From: Manduca sexta
Lineage: Eukaryota; Arthropoda; Insecta; Lepidoptera; Sphingidae
NCBI RefSeq assembly: GCF_014839805.1
Contig: NC_051139.1
Coordinates: 4,030,001 to 4,094,000 of the forward strand
Direction of reading: 5' to 3'
DNA length: 64,000 nt
Within the stretch, counting starts at the first letter, position 1. Every line of letters begins with the position of its first letter. Under the pieces are notes generated by a model. That model was not told the origin of the DNA and did no database searches. It saw only the letters and a program-made list of their open reading frames with translations. A program made the position numbers and the translations under genes. Of this stretch, positions 21,349-32,880 are shown piece after piece.

Positions 21349-21624
21349 TGTAACGAAGGTATCCGCTTTCGGTTTAAATCTCGAGCTCTTCGCGGACTCG
21401 TACGTATAACGCACCGCCATTGGCTCCCCGATGACGTGATTTACGCGCTCCGCCAATCGGAGCGCGACGTGATGCTTACGTGTGAACTCTGTCACAAGGT
21501 GGCGGTGGATGACAGGCGCGCGCACGACTAGCCCCGTGCGATGTATACATATTTGTCTCCTAAGTAATTGTTTTCTCCCAAATAAATATAGTTTTGATTG
21601 CTGTACGAGTTTTCACTTGTTTAT
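21349..21624 (+). repeat. 3' LTR of the Ty3/gypsy element
   Basis: Identical to the 5' LTR except one C/T substitution (about 21414) and one additional C in the CTCCCC run (about 21428). Confidence 0.92.
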
Positions 21625-21781
21625 ACTATTATTGTCTTTAATAATTACAACGTACAACTATGTTCGCCTACGTGACTAATGAATTTTTATTTTACTTTAT
21701 TACGATATAAATTGCGAAAAATATTTTATATTGTAATACATTAATTATTTTTTCATTCTGATTAAAATTACACAATATTAA

Positions 21782-21946
21782 GGGTCTGTTCCACAAGTTT
21801 TAAGTAAATTTTATTTGATTAATTGAATGTAGATATAACTCATTTTATTCATATTTATTTGGGAGCATAGATTATTGTCTTTTGTATTTGATCGATTTAT
21901 ATTTATGTGAAGATCAGAATTTACTCACAAGTCTTCAAACAGCCCC
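21782..21946. mobile_element. TTAA-flanked MITE, family H, copy 1
   Basis: It is flanked by TTAA at 21778-21781 and 21947-21950. The ends are imperfect inverted repeats of about 29 bp: GGGTCTGTTCCACAAG on the left, against GGGGCTGTTTGAAGAC on the opposite strand at the right end. TTAA duplication is typical of piggyBac-like insertion, so a piggyBac-derived MITE is likely but unproven. A relative lies at 43283-43431. Confidence 0.65.
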
Positions 21947-21950
21947 TTAA

Positions 21951-23160
21951 ATTAACAATGGTAAAACAATTTCGTTCCAAAATTAAAGGTCAATAATCAT
22001 AATCATATTAACGGGGATTCTCTTCCAATCTCCCGGCTCAATATCAGCAAACAACAATCACGGCGCAAATCCGATGACGTTCCCGATGATTCGTCGATTC
22101 GACACCGTTGGTTTGTCGCGATGTCCAGTGTTATCCCATTCATTGTGTCCCAAATAATTGGATAGATTCTGGCGGGCTTAGGCAGACTGCATAGTTTCGA
22201 TCATAGGACATTGTAAGGCAGGGTTTACACGATCATTTTTTAAAATAACAAAGCCGTTTTGATTACTTTTGTTATTTTATTTCGTTCTTTGGTTAAGAAA
22301 TTTTTTGTATACAAGAAGTATGTCTCACACCAACTAAAGAAAAATAAAAAATATCCTAAGAAAGTGGTAGGTTTTTTCTAACGATACTGTCCTTCAAAAC
22401 TGCGAAAACAAGAGACAACAAAAAAAGAAATCGTTCTAAAATCAATTATCCTTGGCAAATACTTTTAACGGCAACCATTCTTTATCCTATTGTATTCATT
22501 GCATATTATTTTTAAATATTTCAATGTTAGTACTATGTGACCAGCTTTACACGCTAACCACTATTATAATTCCGTTAGCAGAACATTTAAATGCATACAA
22601 ATAAAGTCTATATTGCCATCCATTATTAATATAATAAATTTGTTGATTATAAATCGTCGCATGATCAATCGAAATCGGATTACGCATGAAACTCGATGCA
22701 ATACAATTTGGATGAAAATGGAAAAGATTTATAATAATTTTATTGTTTCAATCAAATTATGCGTCGCTGTATTATATGCATGCGATACAGCGCTGGCTTA
22801 TCGTTGGGACGGTAATGAAATGAACGTGCAACGCCATCAACGGATTGTGGTCACTTATTTACTTTCATATCTCCGCTCTGGAACTGATGTAATTTAACTG
22901 AATTATAATGATTGCTTCGCATTTATTTTCAACTTGCAGAATAATAAAAATTGGTATATATATAATGTATATCCATTCTTGTTGTTTTCCTGTAAACATA
23001 TTAAAGGGCAGCGTTACACCGTAGTAGATAATGCAATCACTCGAAGAGAAATAATTATAATTACTACTTTCTTACAATTAATTTTAAAACTAATACTGTT
23101 ATAGATCATCAGTTGACGTTAGCGAAATTGGTATAAGTACTTATTATATAAAACAATTTT
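21951..23160. other. Intergenic, no gene recognised
   Basis: AT-rich. The 94-codon frame at 22613-22897 has no domain and no splice context. No repeat partner was found inside the window. Confidence 0.5.
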
Positions 23161-23167
23161 GTTTCTA

Positions 23168-23654
23168 GTGTTTTAAATACCAAGCGTCTTTCAGAGAGGC
23201 GCGGCTTGCGGTGGCGGGCAGCCGCGGCAATACTGCCATGGTTGCAGTGGCAGTCTGAAGTGCCATTCGCTTAAGTATTTTTGCTCAGACGTTGATGGTC
23301 AACATGGGTAGCAATAACTCTTTAAGATGAAAAACATAAATGTTTGATTTATTTAGCGCTTTACTCACCATCGCATTTAAGTATTTCAATGATATTATCC
23401 GATACCTTGTTTTTGATCTTAAAGTTTTAAAATCGAGGTGTGATGAACATATAGAACAGAATAATTTCATTGTTTCAATCAAAATTTCTGTGTTTACCGT
23501 CATTTTTGCGACGCAAAATTTGACTGCGGGCAGCCGCGCAGAGGCCGCGTCAAGTCCGCACGTGTTTGAAGACTCGCTTACATTGCTAGTGAATACAATG
23601 AATACACCACTGCCACCGCAAGCCGCGCCTGTCTGTGAGATGCTTTAAACACAA
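23168..23654. mobile_element. MITE-like element with GC-rich inverted ends
   Basis: The left end has GTGTTTTAAATAC followed by GGCGCGGCTTGCGGTGGC (to about 23214). The right end has the inverse GCCACCGCAAGCCGCGCC (about 23612-23629) followed by GCTTTAAACAC. The arms are about 45 bp and imperfect. The GC-rich ends stand out against an AT-rich interior. The target duplication was not resolved. Confidence 0.65.
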
Positions 23655-23707
23655 AAATATCAAATTTTATTTCGTTTAAAAAAAAATACTTTATTTATCA
23701 CATAATC

Positions 23708-23790
23708 GAACGAAGTTGCACTTATGATACGTCAAAACAAAGCATAAGAATAATTATTATTATTTCTAAACAATTATTAAAATTACTTAT
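23708..23790 (+). repeat. Dispersed direct repeat shared with 13766-13860
   Basis: See the 13766 copy; same orientation, AAGTTGCACTTATGATACG core. Confidence 0.55.
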
Positions 23791-24785
23791 ATAACTATGA
23801 ATATTTTAAATTAGCGATAATATTTATAATATAAACAAGGTACAAACCGAAGTAACCAGCTCGGGCTGGTAAGTAGGGGGAAATAGAAGGGTAACGCGTC
23901 GCGATCCTCACCGGCGAGGACATGAGCCCTAACCTAGCTAACTTACCAGCCTTTCACTGGCTACCTAAGTGATGACTACCCGAAGAAGAAAGGCAGAAAG
24001 AAACTCCTGGCTTTCTTTTTTGTCATCAATTGTTCAATTCTTTTGTATTTTTTTTCAAGTCTTTCTTGTACATAGTCACAATAGTTATATAAGCTAATGC
24101 ACGCACATAACCGTTTTCATCTATAAACTGTCTACAAACTAAATAATACAACGTCGCTCCCGCGCTTCACTTTACATGATCATATTAAATTACGAGCTAA
24201 CGAACACACTGTAAACGTATTTTGAGTTCGCGCAACGCCGAAAAATTCGGTTAGCTAGTGCACAGTGGAACGAATGGAGGAACCGTGTACTAGATAAACT
24301 TATTACGAGATCTTGTAGTCATGGTACGGTGTGGGTATTCGATACTAAGTATTTTAGATTTTGAGGTATATATACTAAACATTGAAAAGGAATTTAAGTA
24401 CTGGCATATGCTCGTCGTGTGTAAATTGTGATATAAAATAAATTTATGCTTCTAAAATAATATCAAGAAGTAAAGCTGAAGATTCTTTTCTTTAATCATT
24501 ATAAGAAACAAGGCATTAAAATCGGGTTAAAATCACTATCCAGCACTGTAGAGAAATTTAAAAAAAGAATACTCTTCCGTATTGTATACGATCTTGATAA
24601 TAAATTCTCGATTAACTACTGAAATAAGTAATTTTAAAATTAATTATACATAAAAAAAACTTTTACGTAAATCAAAAGGCACCTAAACACCATACAATAC
24701 AAGGACTGCACCTTTCAAAAGCAAGTTACCACAAACTCTTCGTGAGACAGTGTGTCGGCAACCGCTTGCTTACAAACTCATTTGT
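23791..24785. other. Intergenic, no gene recognised
   Basis: A moderately GC-rich patch at 23855-24000 contains CCAGCTCGGGCTGG, a 14-base inverted repeat. Otherwise AT-rich, without coding signal. Confidence 0.45.
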
Positions 24786-24898
24786 ATATGTATGTACAAA
24801 CCATTGGATCAATGTCTTTGTATGTACAACTATTGGATCATTGTCTATATGCGTACAAATATTGGATCAAAGTCTGTATGTACAATTGTTGGATCAAA
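24786..24898 (+). repeat. Short tandem repeat, about 30-bp period, four units
   Basis: Four successive degenerate units each contain TGTACAA, a short variable piece and ATTGGATCAA. The period is roughly 30 bases. Confidence 0.65.
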
Positions 24899-25134
24899 CT
24901 CATGTCTCCAGTAGATTGCAGATAAGGCGCAATGCACGTCTGATGTATTTTCTGAACAAGCAGATTTTATATTGGTCTATTTGGTGGATTGCCAATTTAT
25001 TCATTCGTCTCCCGTACTTTGTGACATGTATTCTATCTTTTGGTTTATGTTAAATAGTTCAGTTCATAGTCTGAATCATAATATGTTTGTTAAACGCTTG
25101 CATTTGTAATATGTAAATAATAATAATATAATAT

Positions 25135-25430
25135 CAGCCCTGTATTATATACTTTTCCACTATTGGGCACGGGCCTCCTCTACTACTGAGAGGGATTAGG
25201 CCTTAGTCCACCGCGCTGGCCTAGTGCGGGTTGGTAGACTTCACACACCCTTGAAAATTCCTATAAAGAATTTCTCAGGTATGTAGGTTTCCTCACGATG
25301 TTTTCCTTCACCGTTAAAGCAAGCGATAATTCACAAAGAATACACACTTAATTTTTTTTGAAAAGTCAGAGGTAGGGTTCGGCTGTCCGTTCCACAACAA
25401 CAACTAGGCTATCGCCGCTTTTTTAATATA
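25135..25430 (+). repeat. Dispersed retroposon, family G, copy 1 (head missing)
   Basis: The body TATTGGGCACGGGCCTCCTC, GAGAGGGATTAGGCCTTAG, TCCACCGCGCTGGCC, CTCACGATGTTTTCCTTCAC is shared, inverted, with 26484-26760. It ends in GGCTATCGCCGCTTTT. The other copy has a tRNA-like head, so this is a headless copy of a tRNA-derived SINE. Confidence 0.75.
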
Positions 25431-25752
25431 TTTCTTGTAAAATGTTTATGGACCCAAAGTTTATCAGTTTAAAAACGCCCTTAAACTATGGTTTTCGGAT
25501 AAAAGTGGACAAAATCAAGGAATGTAATCTCCATTATTACAACTATCTGTGTAGATGGTGTAGATGACAAAATATGCAATAATTTCACGAGTTGGCTTGT
25601 GTGGCACGGCTTGGCTGTACCTCTGGCATTGCAAAGTCCATAAGCGGTGAATGGTAAGGCTAAAAAGAAATACCTTTTTATGCTAAAATCAAGACGCAAC
25701 ACATAGGAGTCTTCATGTTCACACAAGCAATTAAAAGTATATTTATACATAT

Positions 25753-26040
25753 ACTAGCTGACCCGACAAATGTTGTCCCGTCTTAACTATGAATTTGCAG
25801 CGCGCATTCTGTCAATCGCTGACAGTTATTTCAAACAATTGACAGTTATATAAAATTAATATTTTCGTTAGGTTTTCTTAAATTTTCTAATTTTCCGCGC
25901 AATTTTTTGAATTTTTTCTTTCATAGGAACCTTCTGCTGACAAGAACAAACACAACAAAAAAAATAGTGAAATGGCTCCAACCTTTCACGCGTGATGGCG
26001 TGACCAAGGGAAATAGGAATTCATTTTTATATACATATAT
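25753..26040 (+). repeat. Dispersed repeat, family E, copy 1
   Basis: It starts CTAGCTGACCCGACAAATG and is over 85 percent alike by eye with 46746-47030, including GCGCGCATTCTGTCAATCGC and CGTGATGGCGTGACCAAGGG. It ends in an AT microsatellite (ATATACATATATAT). The element class is not determined. Confidence 0.8.
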
Positions 26041-26483
26041 ATTAACTCTAAAGATGCAAAAACAGGATAAAATAAAACTAAAGGAAAACGTGTGAGTTAA
26101 TAGACATTGCCTAGCTATATCAATTGGAGAGAAAGCCCCGTTAATTTTAAAAACAAGGGCGCAGTTACTCTCTGTTTGCACTCCCGGGGAGGGAACTCCC
26201 AATATCGCTGTTCAAACATGATGTAATATAAAACATCTTGCTTCCACTTTGCCGTATTGGAAGATCACAGAAGGTTCTTGTACGGAGCATTTTTCTTTTT
26301 ATATGACACGATAATTTTGACATACTAATCATAATTTTATTTTTGTGTATTACAATATTAGTATTATTTGGAAAAGATACTATTAAGTTTTCATATGCAT
26401 ATATTATCCAATTATTCCGAAGACATACAACTATGACTTTTCTAAATTGATGTGTGTATTTTATGTGAATTATTGCTTGCTTT

Positions 26484-26760
26484 AGCGGTGAAGGAAAACA
26501 TCGTGAGGAAACCTGCATACCTGAAAAATTCTCTGTAAAAATTTTGAGGGTATGTGAAGTCTAACAAATCGCAATAGACCAGCGTGGTGGACTAAGGTCT
26601 AATCCCTCTCAGTAAAGGAGGCACGTGCCCAGCAGTACATGAAAAACCTATTATAACAGCCTAACCTAGGACCCATTATCTCAGCCTCACTCAGGATTCG
26701 AACCCGGGCCCTCAGAACTTTATTACGAGGCAATATACATACGCCACCGAGCAGTATGTA
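26484..26760 (-). repeat. tRNA-derived SINE, family G, copy 2 with head
   Basis: Read on the - strand, it begins with CTCGGTGGCGTATG (A-box-like) and GGGTTCGAATCCTGAG (B box). The body shared with 25135-25430 follows and ends GATGTTTTCCTTCACCGC. The intact B box suggests RNA polymerase III ancestry. Confidence 0.78.
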
Positions 26761-27620
26761 GGTATAATAAAGTCAATATTTATACAGGGTCATTTTGACA
26801 TTGCGTTACTAACCCATTAATAACGAATATTTTCACCAAATATAGCATGTGTGTGAGTGTATTTCTGACTGAAAGTATGATGCTGCCGTTGCGACGAATT
26901 ATCTTAGAGTAGTAGTAGTGAGTAGTGACATTACGGCGCGTAAAATTAAAATTACTTTTTATTTATAATTAGTTAGTTTGAAACTTAAACTTTTTTATTT
27001 TACATCTACGGCTCAAGTAACTTATTATGAAGTGTTATTTCCAAGTAGATAAGTATGTAGTTTCATTAAGTATACGTAAAAAGGACCTTGTATATGGGAT
27101 ATTAATATGTTCAGGTTCAAGAACATTCTGAATAGGTTCAATTTTGTGGCATTCCTGGCGTAACGTCCGGAAGTGAAGGGAGCAAACACGGGAAGCTAAG
27201 AGAAGGATGTGAGCGAACGGAGAGGGATCCGGGACTTTTATAAATATAATTTAATGCATCCGTACGTAAATATATTGAAGGTCGAGACTCAAGTTGTCTT
27301 GAAATTATTAGTAACAAAGGTATTAGTAAAAAAGATTCTTCTGACTACTCTTATATCATTTTAATATAGACGAACATACACACTACGTTTTAGGTTAGTT
27401 TCGTGAACAATCAGTGCGATTATTAAACCTTTTACAGCAATCTGATTAAGAAACAACTGCAAATTTGTTATTATATTTTGTGAGACAGTTTACAAAGCTA
27501 TTCTGCTTCCATGCAGATAAAAAAATAATTCTATTTATCCTAAGAAATAAAGAGCAAGCCCGCCCTCACTGAAAACTGTTTCACAAAAAACTACTGATTA
27601 GAGAACATAATCAAATGATA
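26761..27620. other. Intergenic, no gene recognised
   Basis: AT-rich apart from a patch at 27150-27240 (CGTAACGTCCGGAAGTG region) that I could not assign to any element. Confidence 0.45.
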
Positions 27621-27625
27621 ATACA

Positions 27626-27853
27626 ACACACACATCACGCATTTATCCCCGAAGGGATATGTAGAGGCGCAACCAGGGCACTAACTTTTCGCCAAGTGTG
27701 TTCCGTCCCATATCGGGCACAAATTCCAGACTCCAGGCTGATAATGAGCAGAAAAACCCAAATATGACTATGCCCGACACGATATTCGAACCCAGGACTT
27801 CAAAGCGCTGCCATATCGCGCATGCAGTACAACAACGCCACCGAAGCAGTCAT
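27626..27853 (-). repeat. tRNA-derived SINE, family A, copy 3
   Basis: On the - strand: head with TTCGGTGGCGTTGTTG, degraded B box, shared body (CCCGATATGGGACGGAACAC, TTTTCGCCAAG in reverse) and a tail ending TGATGTGTGTGT. Confidence 0.82.
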
Positions 27854-28375
27854 GTAAATACCAATATTAATAAAACACGTCGATGACGCAGTATATTAAG
27901 CCAGTCTGTCGCCGTACATTCGATCATCTCGGCCAACTTTCGTTGGACAAGCGATCCGTCATCTAAGTAAAGAAAACCAATTATTTTCTTCACACTACAG
28001 CATTTTGTTCGGGACGCGGTTATCTTGTGGGCGGCAGTACAGATTAGACTTATACAAATATAATTTAATTTATATTATGGTATAAAATATGTCTATATCT
28101 CAAATAGACTATAATGCTGCTTTTATATTTTATTAAAATAACTAAATCAATCCTATATAGAAATTGGTTTTTATATTGTAAAATTAAAGTTATTCCAGCA
28201 ATGCTAACAAAATAAATATGTCCAAGTCTTTGGTTTTGTTTTGGTGGTGTAAACAAAAATAATCCCTAGTATCCAGTTAGGGAAGTGTTTCGCTTTCAAG
28301 AGTTGAGAGTGCCTAAATTGTTCTCCTAAAAGTCCGGTGTGTTTTACAAGCCAGCCCTTGCCAGTCTAACAAACA

Positions 28376-28512
28376 AAGGTTATTGAAATTAAACTACTTT
28401 TCGAATTCCATCGCGGTTTTTTGTATTTTAGATTTCTCCCGATGTTTCGAAGACTTTGCAGCCTTCATGACCATGGAGTAAGTCTAACATTCGCGTAAAC
28501 ATAAGAAATCAT
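28376..28512 (+). repeat. Family D repeat, copy 2
   Basis: It shares TTGAAATTAAACTA, TCGCGGTTTTTT, GATGTTTCGAAGACTTTGCA, GCCTTCATGACCATGG and the end TCTAACATTCGCGTAAACAT with the other family D copies. Confidence 0.7.
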
Positions 28513-29113
28513 TAAACATACATTAAATAAAAAAAGTGTTAAATATTTTACGATTATTTCCTTCACTTCACACCGTCTACAATCTAACCACACGACTATC
28601 GACAATGTCGGCTAGTATTGTTCGGGAAATGCGTTGTCCTGTTGTCTATTAGATCACCTGTGTAGGACAGCTTGTCACGTCCCAGTATGTTATTGAATGG
28701 TATATAGTTATGGAGTGTTCGTCTTGAATACAATGTTTTAGCTAGGTTTTCTTAGAAAAATCCCATTTGTATCGTAATTTTCTTTTCATATTGTACGTGA
28801 TGTGATATTTTTTAATAATGTGTTCAAATTATTACAATTTGAATTAATTGTCGCTGTGTATTTCGTTTGAAATAATATTGTTATTTATTTATCATTGTTA
28901 TAGACTATGTGCATGTTATAATTAAAACTTTAAAAAAATATAAAGTGATTTTATTATAATTTACTCGCTAACAGTATAACTGTATCCTAGTTGAGATATC
29001 TTATTATTTAAATTGGACAGCGTGAAAAATTGATACCGTTTGCCTTCATTATTTTTTAAAAATATTCTGCAGTTTATTAATTTAAAAATACTGGTTAATA
29101 TATCTAAGAAGTT

Positions 29114-29177
29114 AGAGCAGTAGACACAAAGCCTATGTCTAGATATGTCTAGACATAGGCCTTGTGTCTATTGCTCT
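29114..29177. repeat. 30-bp-arm hairpin with TATG loop
   Basis: The left arm 29114-29143 and right arm 29148-29177 are complementary at 28 of 30 positions (core GCCTATGTCTAGA). It could be a decayed foldback or, less likely, an RNA hairpin precursor. No flanking evidence for either. Confidence 0.7.
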
Positions 29178-29681
29178 ATAAATTCACTTTATAGTATCTA
29201 GATACTAAATACCTGCCCAGCAATATCGTAATGCCGTTAATACACAGTGAACAAATTAGCTTTCTTACTAAAAGTATCTATTATATTCTCTACATAAAAT
29301 AATTTTATATACAAAATCATAAGAAAATTATTCCACAGCGCGCACCGATTACAATTGAAGGAACAATAAAACTCGAACGTGTCCCGTTATGTTCATTTTT
29401 CTTGCGCATAAATTACACTGGAAACGTTCCGTTTGAACTTCATCCCTTTTTTATTAAGTTGCCCCATAAAGGGAAGTACCTGGCCCTTTATATGAAAAGG
29501 TTATAAATGGAAAAAGAGATTTGCTACGTCCAAGCGTAAGTGGACACTTTGCGAACGTTAAATTAATTAATTTGGGATTGAGAGCCCTTGCACTCGTTGT
29601 ATTGGTCTCGATTTTGTGAAATAAAAAATACATAGGATTGTGTGTAAAGAGTTATATGTTGTATTTAGAGGTACAATATTC

Positions 29682-29990
29682 TGGTAGATCTCTCATATGT
29701 GAGAGTCCGCGTGGGGGTACCACTGCAATGTCTATTTCTACCGTCCAGCAACAGTGTGTAGTCACTGTTGTGTTCTGGTTTGAAGGACATTGTAGCCAGT
29801 GTAGCTACTGGACATAATAAGACTTAACATCTCATGTCTCAGGATGGCGCGCGCAATAGAATACCAAACATTACTTTGTGATTAAAGGTGTTGGATGGAA
29901 TTTTTAATGTTTATGGACGGTCGTATCGCTTACCATCAGGCGAACGGTAAGCTCGCCACGTCAATTAAATTAAAAAATAATAATAATAAA
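29682..29990 (+). repeat. Retroposon, family B, copy 1
   Basis: It begins GGTAGATCTCTCATATGTGA and continues TCCGCGTGGGGGTACCACTG, GGACATTGTAGCCAGTGTAG, TAAGACTTAACATCTCATGT, then GGACGGTCGTATCGCTTACC and ATCAGGCGAACGGTAAGCTC, ending in an A-rich (AAT) tail. Eight copies lie in the window in both orientations. The A-rich 3' end and 5' truncation of some copies fit a SINE, but no clear polymerase III head was seen. Confidence 0.8.
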
Positions 29991-31740
29991 AGTAAACGTA
30001 TACTTTATAAGATCTGTTATTAATATTGAATGTTGAAACAATAACTCCTGAGATGCTTTTCTTCTCATAGTAAGTAATGGTTATACACAAGCTCAAATTA
30101 TCGCTTACTAAAAAAAAAAATACAAAATTATTTGATGTAGTCTGCTAGATGATGATTTGTCATAAAATGTAATAACATGCAAACTTTGATTATTGGATTA
30201 AGCATGTTTAAAAAAATAATATCTAAACTTACTATTATGAAATTAGAACCCATCAAACGAACAATAAAGCGCGTCTAAGAATTTTTTTTAATCCATTTAT
30301 TAAATCCTAAATTATAACACATGTTATTTAATATCTACTCTATTCTTATTCCAATAGATTTTATTATTAAATACAACATGTTTCTGGTTGATACGACGCT
30401 ATTCCTCAAGTGTTGATAGAAACACGGAGGCCCTATAATAGTCTCGTATGTACATGAATGTATATTAATGAAACTGCACTCAAGCCCGCGTTATAATGAA
30501 GTTAGCTCCCCTACGCTGTCTGTTTAGGAAACAATTAGGTATTATTACAGTCCCTAACAGGGAACCGTACCTTAATCCACAGACCCCTTTTAGTGATGGG
30601 GGATTATGGGTGTTATTCGATTATAAAAATATCGATTATCGATGTATTTCGATTACGATTTTTTCTTGGCAGTATTAGTAGTTTGGTAATGAAGAAGTTG
30701 TGAAGTTGTAGAAGTTCATAATCTGGTGACCATTAATCCATAGCAGACTTAAAGCTTGAAACATGTAAAGTAATACTTACCTATTACTATACTAATATGT
30801 TTAAGCCAATATTATACTTGTGGGGAGGAACACTCGTCAAAAATACAGGTTAAACCTATTTTGGGTGCCAAGGAACCAAAATCTTGTAAGGGGAAAAAAT
30901 GAGAAATAAAATAAAAAAACTTGCCTGATCAAATCATAGTCGGACTTTGATGTACATTGTTGCCAATGCTCCTATTTATTAATTTGCATAAAAATACAGT
31001 AAAATAGGTCAGTATAATTAATTGTCGATATGCCAAAACATGTGTTATGACTTTTATATAACATTTTATTATCAGATGGTAGTCATTTTTTTTTATTTTT
31101 ATTAATTATGAAATGATTGATACAAAAATCGACAACATCCCATCTCTACGCTTCAATGATGTGAATAGATAAGATTAATCGCATCTTTATGGCTTTTTTG
31201 TAAAGAGCTTTAACCAAAGGTTTTCCTTATATAAGATCTGCTAGATTTTATGCTTGTACTTATATCCAACAAAAATTTAAAATTTGTTGGAAAATTAGAA
31301 AACCTGTATAAAATATTTATAAAAATACTTTCCATTCTTTAATTATGTTTCAAATTACTTTAACAATCAATATATAAAAATAAATTCGTAAATAAGTAAC
31401 CAATTATTTTTTATCATATAGTTAGGTATATGCGGTATAATAAATAAAATATTTATGATATAATGACAATATAATTTAATATATGAATGAACAGAAAACG
31501 TATTTTATGTGTAATAACTGATTTGAGTTATGTGTCGAATGCGACGATTTTAGGTAGCCTCGTTTGAATTTGAGATGGGCTGCTAGGCTACTATTTGTGA
31601 GTTAAAGTTCTTCCATTACCCTATCGTGCCCCGAGGCGATCGTTGTTTGAAGATTTCCCCACCAACCACACAAGACAGTTTGATCCAATACTTAATTCAT
31701 TTATCACTTCAAAAGTTTTTCTATTCAAGCTGAAAAATAA
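29991..31740. other. Intergenic, no gene recognised
   Basis: AT-rich with A runs (30100, 30890) and short low-complexity frames only. Confidence 0.5.
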
Positions 31741-31741
31741 G

Positions 31742-32003
31742 GAAATTGCCTAGGTGGCGTAGTTTTACGGCATGCGCGGTATAGCGCTCTGAGGTCCTGG
31801 GTTCGAATCCCGGGTCGGGCATAGTGATATTTGGGTTTCTCTGTTTAGTATCAGCCCGGGTCTGAAATTTGTGCCCGATATGGCGATAGGCTCGCCCTAT
31901 CACATCATGGGACGGAACATACTTGGCGGAAAGTGGGTGCCCTGGTAGCGACTGAACATAACCCTTCGGGAATAAATGCGTGATGTGTATGTGTGTGTAT
32001 GTC
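31742..32003 (+). repeat. tRNA-derived SINE, family A, copy 4
   Basis: A box CTAGGTGGCGTAGTTT, intact B box GGGTTCGAATCCCGGG, family body, and a TGTGTGTGTATG tail. Together with the 15354 copy it is the best-preserved. Confidence 0.85.
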
Positions 32004-32699
32004 ATTTTTTGAGCAATAATTACGAAGCTACAAAAATTATCAATAACTCATTCCATAATTGTTGGGTATACTTAATTATTCTGCCAATAATTATCACACG
32101 ACAGATTTGTACGCCATTTAACAACATGTATTATACCATTAGACGTATGTCAGCAGCCTCACAATAGATTTAGAGACATAACGTATCCAGTCTAATCACG
32201 TTGTTGCCTGCATAATTCCTTTCAAATCTATCTGATCCGACACATATACTAATATATAACAATGTACCAGTCGCCGTGTGGTCAGAGAATATCGTGCCTT
32301 GTTATACAAATTTGCAAAATTATATTTGCACATCGAAAACTCTACAGCAAACCAAAATCCACTGTATCACAATAGGTTATGGTTTATTATGATAGCAAAA
32401 TCAATTTGTGTATGCAAGGTGCCTGGTTCGGAGGTGGCATAGCATACAGTGTTCACAGGCCGTAGATAATACCCATAAAGCTATCCTGTATTGCATAATT
32501 CAAATACATTGTGCTTTTAATCATGGTAAATATAGCAGATAAATGAACCGATAAAAACACGTTTATGAGTGAGGTAATAAAGGCAGGAAATAGGATGAAA
32601 ATAATGAACGGACTATGTTTATCGATTCTGGAATTATCTGAGATTAAGCGAGATAACAAATCAAATATGTACTACTCCTATGTTGAAGGGAGCTTGGAA

Positions 32700-32880
32700 T
32701 TTCTTATGTTTACGCGAATGTTAGACATTGAAATTAAACTAATTTTCGGATTCTATCGCGGTTAGTATTTTATTTTTCTCCCGACGTTTCGAAAACTTTG
32801 CAACCTTCATGGTCACAGGGGGGAAAAAAATAAAATACTAACCGCGATAGAATCCGAAAATTAGTTTAATTTCAATTGGA
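32700..32880. repeat. Family D copy 3 with long perfect foldback arms
   Basis: The left flank CTTATGTTTACGCGAATGTT is followed by inverted arms of about 50 bp (about 32727-32780 and 32824-32877; core ATTTTCGGATTCTATCGCGG). They surround the CGACGTTTCGAAAACTTTGC core. The arms are almost identical, so the inversion is recent. Confidence 0.78.

Larger units (their letters stand above)
16210..21624 (+). mobile_element. Ty3/gypsy LTR retrotransposon, nearly full length, frame-broken
   Basis: LTRs at 16210-16484 and 21349-21624 are about 275 bp and differ by one substitution and one C-run indel. The flanking direct repeat ACTAT (16205-16209 and 21625-21629) is a 5-bp target duplication; a 4-bp CTAT reading is also possible. 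A primer-binding site follows the 5' LTR and a purine tract precedes the 3' LTR. Domain order is gag, protease, RT, RNase H, integrase, the order of Ty3/gypsy elements. No env-like ORF follows integrase. At least five frame breaks interrupt pol, so this copy should not be autonomous. Confidence 0.95.

Noticed and set aside
24786..24898. CRISPR-like array
   Set aside because: The repeats are degenerate, few, without regular spacers, and the genome is an animal nuclear genome.
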